Part shown: positions 1 to 7,087 of the stretch, one piece after another
How positions within the stretch are numbered: position 1 is the stretch's first letter
How the letters are laid out: each line of letters begins with the position of its first letter
From: Dehalococcoidia bacterium
GTDB taxonomy: Bacteria > Chloroflexota > Dehalococcoidia > Lucifugimonadales > UBA3495
Direction of reading: 5' to 3'
DNA: 44,227 nucleotides
Assembly (NCBI GenBank): GCA_002724585.1
Contig: PBPE01000033.1
Location: 1-44,227, forward strand
Program-made: the position numbers and the translations under genes
Notes under the pieces: model-generated
The model's input: only the letters and a program-made list of their open reading frames with translations
What the model was told of the DNA's origin: nothing
Databases searched by the model: none

Positions 1-573
1 TGATATACGGTCACCAGTATATTGCAGCAAAAAGGTATTACTCGACCCAATAAGTCTAGGTAATTGCCAACAACTCCCATCTGCAGGTATCAATCCACGT
101 GACACGAATGCTTCTGAAAATTCTGATTTCTCAGAAGCTATTCTAATATCACATGCCAGAGCCAATCCCATCCCGGCACCTATCGCATGTCCATTGATAG
201 CCGCAATGGATGGCTTTTGCAGGTTAAACATTCGAAGTACTACCTGCGGCACATCGTACCTAGATGCCTGATTTCTTTGGCCTAGTTTCGCATCCATTAC
301 ACCCCAAGGTAGAGAGCCACTTTGGCTAGATAGTGATTCCTTATCTATTATTCTCTGCCTAAAGTTTCCTACGTTCGCTCCAGAGCAAAATGATGGTTCC
401 GTGCCAGTAATAACTAATACACGTTCTTCAGATGTTTCTTCAAACGAATCCAGCCTATCAACAAGCTGCTTACACATTTCAGTACCTAACGCATTTCTCG
501 TCGCTGAATCATCTAATGTAATTATTAATACACCGGATTTGACCTTTGTATGTATGTATTCATGGTCACTCAT
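1..573 (-). CDS. Enoyl-CoA hydratase/isomerase family protein (3' part off the window)
   Basis: Crotonase-fold protein, expected to act on acyl-CoA thioesters in fatty acid or amino acid catabolism. The frame is open from an ATG at 571-573 to position 1, giving 191 residues without a stop; the C-terminal third lies outside the window. The two oxyanion-hole segments are visible: 'FCSGAN' near residue 65 and 'GHAIGAGMGLAL' near residue 128. The segment 'LIPADGSCWQLPRLIG' follows. There the position usually held by the second catalytic Glu of hydratases is not Glu, and an Asp two residues after the Pro resembles the isomerase-type arrangement (PaaG-like). Hydratase versus isomerase is therefore open. 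It is divergent from the MOSC gene. The track misses it because it has no stop. Confidence 0.85.
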   Translation of the reverse strand, partial: MSDHEYIHTKVKSGVLIITLDDSATRNALGTEMCKQLVDRLDSFEETSEERVLVITGTEPSFCSGANVGNFRQRIIDKESLSSQSGSLPWGVMDAKLGQRNQASRYDVPQVVLRMFNLQKPSIAAINGHAIGAGMGLALACDIRIASEKSEFSEAFVSRGLIPADGSCWQLPRLIGSSNTFLLQYTGDRIS

Positions 574-623
574 TGAGATCTTCACCCCCGGCAAATTCGG
601 GTTCAGTGGCAAAAAACTATTTG

Positions 624-660
624 TGGTAATATTTACCAACCAAGGTCGTTCCAAGGTCGT
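624..660. promoter_or_regulatory. Palindrome plus tandem decamer in a divergent intergenic region
   Basis: Between the divergent hydratase and MOSC genes lies a perfect inverted repeat, TGGTAA-TAT-TTACCA (624-638). It is followed directly by two copies of CCAAGGTCGT (640-649 and 651-660). Such symmetry is operator-like, but no regulator is identified and no clear -35/-10 pair was assigned. Confidence 0.3.
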
Positions 661-721
661 CCCAAATCAATGGGCACCAGATTAGCACAACTCTAATACA
701 CCTACAACATGGAGAAGACCG

Positions 722-1150
722 ATGCAAAACGGGAATATTACAGCACTACATATAGCGAGAGTAAAAGGCACTCCATCAGATCCAGTGGACACAGCAACGT
801 TAATCGCCGGATCAGGCATAGAAGGTGATAGAAGCTGCAACCCTGAAAATACTAGACAAGTATTAGTCATGGATCAGGAAACTCTAGAGAAATTTGACCT
901 AGACCCAGGGCAGATCAAAGAAAACATCACTACCTCAGGTTTAGACCTAAGCACAACACAATCAGGACAAGTTTTGTTTGTTGGAGACAGCGTAACACTA
1001 GAACTCGTCGGCCCATGCGTGGCATGTGGCAAAATGGATGTTATCCGGCCTGGATTACTGGACGAGATTCAAGGTCAACGAGGGATGTTAGCAGTAGTGA
1101 TAAATGGAGGAGACATTAACGTAGGTGATACCGTACGAATAGAGCCATAA
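722..1150 (+). CDS. MOSC domain-containing protein
   Basis: Stand-alone MOSC domain of 142 residues, the fold shared with the C-terminus of molybdenum-cofactor sulfurase and with YiiM/YuaD. These proteins handle sulfur or molybdenum cofactor, but the substrate here is unknown. Visible family features are 'GIEGDRS' near residue 32, 'RQVLVMDQE' near 45, 'IKENITTSGLDL' near 65, and a Cys pair C99/C102 in 'GPCVACGKM'. The first of these is at the position of the conserved MOSC Cys. The start is supported by a GGAG 7 bases upstream of the ATG. There is no signal peptide, so it should be cytosolic. It is monocistronic and ends before a strong bidirectional terminator. Confidence 0.85.
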   Translation: MQNGNITALHIARVKGTPSDPVDTATLIAGSGIEGDRSCNPENTRQVLVMDQETLEKFDLDPGQIKENITTSGLDLSTTQSGQVLFVGDSVTLELVGPCVACGKMDVIRPGLLDEIQGQRGMLAVVINGGDINVGDTVRIEP

Positions 1151-1163
1151 TCCTGGAAATCAC

Positions 1164-1210
1164 CCTAGATACACAAAAGGGAGCTTGAAGCTCCCTTTTG
1201 TGTATCTAGG
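1164..1210. terminator. Bidirectional hairpin terminator
   Basis: Near-perfect 47-base palindrome with arms of about 21-23 bases. The core is GGGAGCTT-G-AAGCTCCC, flanked by AAAA on one side and TTTT on the other, so it can end transcription from both directions. It sits between the convergent MOSC and MmgE/PrpD genes. Confidence 0.85.
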
Positions 1211-1223
1211 TTATGTATTGGGT

Positions 1224-2585
1224 TTATCTTACCAAGGTTTTTCTGATATTCTCCGCCAGATCTGCAACCTGACCAATATCTAGCCACGTGTCAATTGTCT
1301 GATCTACTCGTTCCGAAGACAACGCCAAGCCAGCATTTTTCTTGAACTTATTTTTGATATTTTCTATGCCCCAAGGATTACCATATGCTCCAAGAATATC
1401 TCCCCGAGCAGTTCTATGTTCTATAACACGGCCATCTTTCAAAGTGATTCTGATAGGCAATCCTGGTCCATGATCTGTTAAACCTTCTTCTGCCTTCGCC
1501 ATCACTCTATTTCTCACTTTACCCATCGCATCTTGGATTTTCGGATCGTCTATTTTCTCTTGACTAAAAGTATCAACACTAACTTCACCATCTACCAACG
1601 CTGCAGCGACATTGTACTTTGCACTGAATTTTCCTTTTAGGTCGTCGTCTGGTTCTTCATACAACATCACGATAGATAAAAATGACTGATCCACTTCAGC
1701 GTTCTCTACGTCGTCATAGGTAAAGTCATACTCTCTCATCAAGCTAAACAGACTATCTAACATAGCATGGTTACCGCCGCAACATGGGCATTTTTTGATC
1801 ATTAGCGCATCTTGTACTCTAAATGGTTTCCCCATGTTGGCCGCCATATCATCCAAATCATATATTCCTTCCCCTAGAACAGTAGTGGCAAACCCGAAAG
1901 GATGTTCCAGTATCTGGTCCCCGGAAGTTAAGCCTCGCTGAGCTAGCTGAGCTGCCGTAACACCATCACGACATACCAACCCTGCGTGCAGAGGTTTTGT
2001 CATAGTTCCAAAATTGTGAATTAATCCGCCAGCCATCGACCCGGCTATACCGAGAGCAGTAATAGTTTGACTTTGATCTAATTTTAAGAGCTTACAACAC
2101 GCTGCAGTACATGCGAGACGCCCAATAACTGCGGTAGCATGAAAGCCTTTAGCCATTTGATTATATTTGGTGGTGTGTTGAAGAGCCAATCCTATCTCAC
2201 AGCCAACTACATAAGCCTCCAACAAGTCCTTCCCAGTAGCACCAATATTTTCCCCAAGAGCTAACAAAGCTGGGAAAATAGCGACGGTAGGATGGCCAAA
2301 TCCCCCAAAGTCATCAAAGTCTAAAGCATGCCCCATCGTTCCATTGGCGAGCGCAGCATTTGGCAATGAGGTCATTTCTCCGGAAGATAATATTGTCGCC
2401 TCAGAAGACCCACCCATATCACTCACATATTGTTTTATTATCTCTCCTACTGGTTGCATGGAACCAGCGAGAATAACTCCTAACAAATCAAAACATGACT
2501 CGTTAGCCACTCTTATAGCTTCAGGTGGGATATCTTCGTACGTAGTCTCTACAATCCATTTGGAAATGGTTTCAGTGGCTCCCAT
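1224..2585 (-). CDS. MmgE/PrpD family protein
   Basis: Full-length member (453 aa, typical length) of the MmgE/PrpD family, which includes 2-methylcitrate dehydratase and cis-aconitate decarboxylase. The fold is an all-helical N-terminal domain plus a small alpha/beta C-terminal domain. Visible signatures are 'ANGTMGHALDFDDF' near residue 80, followed by 'GHPTVAIFPALLALGE', and 'HNFGTMTKPLHAG' near 190. No prpB/prpC neighbours are present, so methylcitrate activity is not supported; another hydroxy- or carboxy-acid dehydratase is equally possible. The start is supported by GGAGG about 6 bases before the ATG. It is convergent with the MOSC gene and divergent from the LON-domain gene. Confidence 0.88.
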   Translation of the reverse strand: MGATETISKWIVETTYEDIPPEAIRVANESCFDLLGVILAGSMQPVGEIIKQYVSDMGGSSEATILSSGEMTSLPNAALANGTMGHALDFDDFGGFGHPTVAIFPALLALGENIGATGKDLLEAYVVGCEIGLALQHTTKYNQMAKGFHATAVIGRLACTAACCKLLKLDQSQTITALGIAGSMAGGLIHNFGTMTKPLHAGLVCRDGVTAAQLAQRGLTSGDQILEHPFGFATTVLGEGIYDLDDMAANMGKPFRVQDALMIKKCPCCGGNHAMLDSLFSLMREYDFTYDDVENAEVDQSFLSIVMLYEEPDDDLKGKFSAKYNVAAALVDGEVSVDTFSQEKIDDPKIQDAMGKVRNRVMAKAEEGLTDHGPGLPIRITLKDGRVIEHRTARGDILGAYGNPWGIENIKNKFKKNAGLALSSERVDQTIDTWLDIGQVADLAENIRKTLVR

Positions 2586-2744
2586 ATCAGACCTCCATAA
2601 TTAACTAAAATCGATCATACATGATCCGCTATTATATACACTGTTATTACCAATACAAGGTCTTTAATCCGGACACGGAATCCAGCATTAACGCCATGAG
2701 ATCAGGCTTGTAGCGACAATCATGAACGTCTATACTACCGCATC

Positions 2745-3431
2745 ATGGATGAGCATACGAACATATCAGACAATGAATTACTAGAACTTCCTCTATTTCC
2801 ACTTAATAACATTGTATTATTTCCTGGCATGCAGTTGCCGCTGCATATTTTCGAAGAAAGATACAAAACCATGATAAATCATTGTATTGAACATAACACA
2901 CCGTTCGGAATACTGTTGATCAAAGAAGGCCAAGAAGTTGGAGAGCCAGCGGAGCCTTTTACTATAGGAACAAGTACACGTATTACGAATTCCCAGACTT
3001 TACAGGAAGGAAGACTAAATATATCTACCACTGGAGAACGACGTTTTGAACTAATGCGAATTCTTGAGAAAACTCCCTATATGACTGGATTAGTCAGATA
3101 TCTAGACGAGTCATCAGATCCTGTACCACAAAATATTATAGATTCCACGCATCAAGAATTCAGAACTTTTTTAGAGCATCAAGCTACGATAGCGGGGGGA
3201 TGGAATTCCAACGTGATTTTGCCAGATGACGGGCACGAGTTGTGTTTGAGAGTGATATCAGCAATGACCGTAAGCATAGAATTACCGGGAGAACTGCGCC
3301 AGAAACTCCTCGAAACTGCCTCCTATTCTGACCGGCTACAAAAGCTTATCCCCATATTGCGCAGGGGCAACGAGATAATGTCCGAACAGTCAAGAAAAAG
3401 CAATCCCTTCCAAGGGCACCGTTTGAACTAG
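2745..3431 (+). CDS. LON substrate-binding domain protein
   Basis: 228-residue protein consisting essentially of the N-terminal (substrate-recognition) domain of Lon protease, without AAA or Ser-Lys protease domains. The diagnostic opening is 'LPLFPLNNIVLFPGMQLPL' near residues 15-33, followed by 'IFEERYKTMI' and 'FGILLI'. A helical C-terminal part ends with a basic tail. Stand-alone LON-domain proteins are common in bacteria and are presumed to bind substrates or act as adaptors; their precise role is not known. No strong Shine-Dalgarno is seen before the ATG. It is convergent with the BtuF-like gene, with only 48 bases between them and no obvious terminator. Confidence 0.85.
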   Translation: MDEHTNISDNELLELPLFPLNNIVLFPGMQLPLHIFEERYKTMINHCIEHNTPFGILLIKEGQEVGEPAEPFTIGTSTRITNSQTLQEGRLNISTTGERRFELMRILEKTPYMTGLVRYLDESSDPVPQNIIDSTHQEFRTFLEHQATIAGGWNSNVILPDDGHELCLRVISAMTVSIELPGELRQKLLETASYSDRLQKLIPILRRGNEIMSEQSRKSNPFQGHRLN

Positions 3432-3479
3432 TTTCCAAAGTATTCAAAATGCAAGGGATTCCATTCCCATCGCCAACAA

Positions 3480-4412
3480 TTACGCTTTAGTCAAATCTCC
3501 ATATAACTTTAAAGCTCCTGATTCAGGAATACAGCCAGAAAATATTTCCGGATGTATCATCTCTGCCATAATCTCCAAACCTGTTACTAATCTTGGCCCT
3601 GATCTGCTAGTGTATGCACTTGCGTCTATTACATAAACTTGATTGTTCATCACAGCTGGTATTGAGTTCCAGCCTTCCTTATTTGCGAGTATCTCCACAT
3701 CTTCCAAACCTCGTTTTACGTCAAAGCCACACGGCATAAAGATTATGATGTCTGGCTCAGACAATAGAATCTCTTGCCAATCTAACTTGAAAGAGCCGGT
3801 ATCCTTATCTCCAAAGCAATTAACGCCTCCGGCTATTTCAACCATCTCAGGAACCCAGTGACCTCCGCACATTAGTGGGTCTACCCATTCTAGTGACAAG
3901 ACCTTGGGCTTGTGTGGTATCAATTCACATTTTGACTTAACACGTTCTATTCTTTCTGACATCAGCCGAGTAATCTCACTAGCCTTGTCTTCTTTGCCAG
4001 TTAAACTACCAACTTTTTTAATGTCCTCAAGAACATCATTAATATATTGTGGGTCTAACGATAATACATGAGGATCTGTTCCGAGTAATGATGACGCCTC
4101 GGCAACCTGCCGAGAAGATATGGCTCAAACTTCACATATAGCCTGAGTTATGAGTAAATCAGGCTCAGAGGCAACGAATACCTCTTCATCTATTTCATAT
4201 ATTCCAAGACCCTGTTCAAGTCTTTCCGATATAACTTGATTGATCTCTCCACTCGTTGGTTCCGTCCCGTCAAACACACTCCTTACTACCCACGGCTTTT
4301 CTTTAGCCCGAAGAGGGAAATCACACTCATGCGTAACCCCTTTTAATTCATCCTCCAGACCCAAAACATATACTATTTCAGTTGCACTAGGTAAAAATGA
4401 ACAAATATTCAT
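3480..4412 (-). CDS. BtuF-like cobalamin-binding protein, probable selenoprotein (CxxU)
   Basis: The ORF track splits this gene in two (4125-4412 and 3480-3962). The frame is continuous through a single TGA at 4125-4127, giving a 310-aa protein of normal length for the cytosolic BtuF/FepB-like family (COG0614 type). The N-terminus '[17 protein letters not shown]' is typical, and there is no signal peptide. Family members, as I recall them, read 'TQ.LC.VCA(V)S' at this point; here it is 'TQAICEV-(TGA)-AIS'. The TGA thus occupies the second Cys of CxxC (residue 96, CEVU). Downstream '[25 protein letters not shown]' and '[11 protein letters not shown]' match the family and show no decay. A 7-bp hairpin with a GGU loop follows the TGA at SECIS distance. 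No partner permease or ATPase is nearby, so transport is doubtful and a cytosolic corrinoid- or metal-related role is possible. A nonsense mutation or sequencing error is the alternative. Confidence 0.75.
4097..4127 (-). promoter_or_regulatory. Candidate bacterial SECIS element with its UGA codon
   Basis: On the minus strand the UGA (4127-4125) is followed by a 10-base spacer. Next comes a perfect 7-bp stem CUCGGCA/UGCCGAG closed by the loop GGU (4114-4098), with a possible extra U-G pair below. The loop begins 18 bases after the UGA and opens with G. This fits the known bacterial pattern, a small apical loop starting with G roughly 16-37 bases past the UGA. The core GCAGGUUGC resembles the E. 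coli fdhF loop region (GCAGGUCUGC). Confidence 0.6.
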
Positions 4413-4484
4413 GAGGACACTTCCTATAGATTAATTTCCATATTACGAGTGGAATACAGCCTTCATTTCAATATATCAGAAAAA

Positions 4485-4519
4485 AACACCGCTCCGGGAG
4501 ATTATCCCAGAACGGTGTT
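4485..4519 (-). terminator. Intrinsic terminator of the CADD-like gene
   Basis: Hairpin with arms AACACCG/CGGTGTT and an inner GGGA/TCCC, just past the stop of the minus-strand gene at 4541. On the minus strand it runs into a T-tract (AAAAAA at 4481-4486 on the plus strand). Confidence 0.75.
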
Positions 4520-4540
4520 AATCAAGCCAGACTTATCTAT

Positions 4541-5224
4541 CTAGTCAGCAGCATGCATCAGAGTTTGTCGTTTTTGTTCCATACCATCAAGGAATCCCCA
4601 CCATGCCTCCAAGGCTGACTGTAGGGCCATCTCAACTTCAGACCCACAGTCATCTGAGGTATTTGCGATAGCTTCTGCTTCCTTGTCAGAGTGATCTTCG
4701 TCCAATATGCTATGAACTTCAAAGAATTTTAATGATGAAGGATTATCTAACCCGTAAAATTCTTTCAAACCATTCATCTTGTCCAAAGCTATTTCTGGTA
4801 CTTGCGCTTCGTAGGCGTACATCACAGCAAGCCCTTCCTGAAAGGTCCCATTGTCACACGTGTTTGAGTAGGTATCTAACAAATTCTGTGTAGAGGGCAT
4901 AATCTCAGAATATTCGACTTTAGATTTATCCAGTCCTAATCCTGCACAAAAATCTAACCACATAGCTCTATGATTATAATCTCCATGTTCTTCGTCCCAA
5001 AGATTGTCCAATATACTTTGCCGTACTTCTCGATCTTCACATTTCGAATGAATAGCACTTAAATATCGTGGAAAATTAGCTTCAAAGAAATAATATTGCT
5101 CCGCATAAATTTGGAGGTCTTCAATAGTTAATTCTCCCGCCTGCCAAGCTTGGTAATAAGGGTGGAGCAACAAAGACTTTGCCTGTATTCGCTCCTCTAA
5201 TTGCTTGATTAGTGTATTATTCAT
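4541..5224 (-). CDS. CADD-like di-metal oxygenase (TenA/PqqC fold), probable p-aminobenzoate synthase
   Basis: 227-aa protein of the TenA/PqqC/heme-oxygenase-like superfamily, closest by motif to chlamydial CADD, which makes p-aminobenzoate for folate from its own side chains. Every functional residue I recall for CADD is present with a constant offset of -3: metal ligands E78, H85, E139, H171, D175 and H178 (segments 'DEEHGDYNH', 'YAYEAQVPE', 'FFEVHSILDEDH'), the sacrificial Tyr equivalent Y24, a second Tyr at Y40, and the Lys donor equivalent K149. This supports a self-sacrificing pABA synthase; the activity itself is inference. The start has GGAGG about 9 bases upstream. It lies between two probable selenoprotein genes on the same strand, each apparently separately transcribed. 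An alternative is another CADD-family oxygenase. Confidence 0.75.
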   Translation of the reverse strand: MNNTLIKQLEERIQAKSLLLHPYYQAWQAGELTIEDLQIYAEQYYFFEANFPRYLSAIHSKCEDREVRQSILDNLWDEEHGDYNHRAMWLDFCAGLGLDKSKVEYSEIMPSTQNLLDTYSNTCDNGTFQEGLAVMYAYEAQVPEIALDKMNGLKEFYGLDNPSSLKFFEVHSILDEDHSDKEAEAIANTSDDCGSEVEMALQSALEAWWGFLDGMEQKRQTLMHAAD

Positions 5225-5321
5225 GACCGTGATCCTCCTCTACACACCTACTTTTTTAATATATTTCAATAATACTACACATTCCCAAAAACTAAAAAAT
5301 CGCTTCACAGAGGATCTCTAA

Positions 5322-5756
5322 CTAGTGATTGGTATGATATATTTCTGATGTCACTGTTGTATTGGGGGTTGCCACGGCAACCGAACCATACAGCGGTCAA
5401 CGGCTCTTCCACAATTCAATCAAATTATGAGCCTCATCTTCATCTACGCCCCACATCTCAAAATGAACCCTTACATCATCATAAAGTGTGACTGCACCTT
5501 GTTCCTTTTCAGGGTCTCTGTAGGCTTCCACGCTGACATCCATCCAATTCAACGCAATGCTATCTTGCTTAGCCATCCTCTCCACCATATTTACAGCACA
5601 AGCAGCTATGCCAGCAAAAAATAATTCTCCTGCCCCCACTTCCTCTCCACCAGCATCATCTGCAACCCAATGGTGGTTCCTTGCGTTGCATATCGCACGA
5701 CCGACTGAACCAGTGCTATAACTACGGGACTTATACGCTAAGCTTAATTCTGCCAT
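5322..5756 (-). CDS. OsmC family protein, probable selenoprotein
   Basis: OsmC/Ohr-type thiol peroxidase that normally uses two Cys to reduce organic hydroperoxides. The track stops at a TGA (5397-5399), truncating the protein right before the second catalytic Cys. Reading through gives 'LWKSR-U-PLYGSVAVATPN', which matches the OsmC C-terminus '..CP(V/L)YGT...ATP', and then ends at TAG 5322-5324. The protein is 144 aa with U120 and its partner C53 in 'GIAACAVNM'. Their spacing of 67 is close to that of E. coli OsmC (C59/C125). Start chosen at the ATG 5754-5756, with GGAG nine bases upstream; the track's start is seven codons earlier. OsmC-like selenoproteins are known from marine metagenomes. 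A premature stop is the alternative, but the fully OsmC-like tail argues against it. Confidence 0.8.
5361..5399 (-). promoter_or_regulatory. Candidate bacterial SECIS element with its UGA codon (OsmC)
   Basis: After the UGA (5399-5397) a 14-base spacer leads to the stem GGUUGC/GCAACC with loop CGUG (5382-5367). The loop starts 21 bases after the UGA and has G in its first two positions. A further UGG/CCA pairing is possible beneath a small internal loop. Position and shape fit bacterial SECIS rules. Confidence 0.55.
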
Positions 5757-6031
5757 TTGAGACATCTCCAAAATCATTCTTTAGATTAAATAGTTGACTA
5801 TGTAAGACAATTCCATACCACACCAACTGATATGACGAACTATATCAGTTTTCCATAATTTTTCTCAATGACATTCAGTCCACATGCTTTATCCAGCTTA
5901 TATTAAATAATACTAAGTATCTTCATATCATATATAATACTCGTATATTCGACCAGAAGATGCAGGAAACGAACAGATTTTTATATAATCCAAGAGTAAT
6001 TAATGATTCTGACAAACTTCAGAGGTGATAA

Positions 6032-7087
6032 TTGGTTGCAAAGGTAGCTATACGATTGGTAGCAGCAATTGTATGCGCGCTGTTGGGCTGGATATTATCC
6101 GGCTATATGGTTTTACCATCCAGCTTCTTTCATCCTGAATGGCCATTAAATCTTGTACTATCAGGTGTCGGGGCTATTATAGGGGCGACAATAGCTCCCT
6201 ATCTCATACTGCGGCCAATTCGATACATAGTAATCACTGTCAACAACTCTCCGGGGTCTATGTTGCTATCAGGTATCCTAGGGTTACTACTAGGACTAAT
6301 AGTTGCATCTCTATTTTCGATCCCGTTCTATACATTGGATGGATGGCCTAAAATCATAATTCCCATGGTTCTCACTGGGACTCTAGGATTGATTGGCATA
6401 TGGATAGGTATACAACGGTCCCGAGATGTTCAAAGCATATTCCCATCTCTAGAAACCGCTAACGCAAGAAGCATGACAAAATCAAATGCATCTACAAAAG
6501 TCCTGGTAGACACCAGCGTGATAATTGACGGCCGAATCGCCGATTTGCTAACCACAGGGTTTATGGAAGCTACTTTTGTCATACCAAGATTCATTTTGGA
6601 TGAACTCAGACACATTGCTGATTCCAGTGATCCACTTCGTCGAAACAGAGGAAGAAGAGGCCTAGAAATACTAGGTAGATTACGCAGGGAAGATCACATA
6701 CAACTAGAAATAATAGACGTGGGTGTCACTGACGGCGTTGAAGTTGATTCTCAATTAGTGCAACTAGCTTTATCAATGAACGCTGGAATACTCACTACAG
6801 ATTACAATTTAAACAGAGTGGCTGACGTACAAGGAGTGCAAGTATTAAATGTAAATGAACTGGCTAACTCTTTAAAAAGCATCGTTCTACCCGGAGAAGA
6901 ACTAGAGGTGCATATCGTCCAAGAAGGAAAAGAAGACGGTCAAGGAGTAGCGTATCTAGATGACGGGACAATGGTTGTAGTTGAAGGAGGTCGACCATAT
7001 GTCGACTCATTTGCATACGTCGCCGTCACCCGAGTACTACAAACAGGAGCAGGACGGATCATTTTTGCTCACCCAACCAGAAAATAA
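6032..7087 (+). CDS. PIN/TRAM domain protein, YacL-like
   Basis: 351-aa membrane protein: about four hydrophobic segments in residues 1-125, then a PIN nuclease-like domain and a C-terminal TRAM domain (about 285-345). The PIN acidic residues are visible in 'VLVDTSVIIDGRIADLL' (about 157-173), 'LDELRHIAD' and 'ILTTDYNLNRVA'. The segment 'DPLRRNRGRRGLEIL' is typical of YacL. In many bacteria yacL stands directly upstream of ispD-ispF-cysS, as here. PIN domains are usually RNases and TRAM binds RNA, but the target of YacL is not established. The TTG start follows AGAGGTGATAA; the next in-frame methionine would remove most of the membrane domain. The 3' end overlaps the probable ispD start. Confidence 0.88.
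   Translation: MVAKVAIRLVAAIVCALLGWILSGYMVLPSSFFHPEWPLNLVLSGVGAIIGATIAPYLILRPIRYIVITVNNSPGSMLLSGILGLLLGLIVASLFSIPFYTLDGWPKIIIPMVLTGTLGLIGIWIGIQRSRDVQSIFPSLETANARSMTKSNASTKVLVDTSVIIDGRIADLLTTGFMEATFVIPRFILDELRHIADSSDPLRRNRGRRGLEILGRLRREDHIQLEIIDVGVTDGVEVDSQLVQLALSMNAGILTTDYNLNRVADVQGVQVLNVNELANSLKSIVLPGEELEVHIVQEGKEDGQGVAYLDDGTMVVVEGGRPYVDSFAYVAVTRVLQTGAGRIIFAHPTRK

Noticed and set aside
401-685. 94-aa plus-strand ORF
   Set aside because: Shadow of the minus-strand hydratase gene; no family resemblance and no ribosome-binding site.
3480-4412. BtuF-like gene as a simple pseudogene split by a nonsense mutation
   Set aside because: The only lesion is a TGA at a conserved Cys, both halves are intact and in the same frame, a SECIS-like hairpin follows, and a second gene nearby shows the same pattern. 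It remains the main alternative but is less likely.
4125-5399. General TGA reassignment (for example to Trp or Gly)
   Set aside because: TGA serves as the stop of several genes here, including ones overlapping the next start (permease 1, cbiP), and Trp is encoded by TGG throughout.
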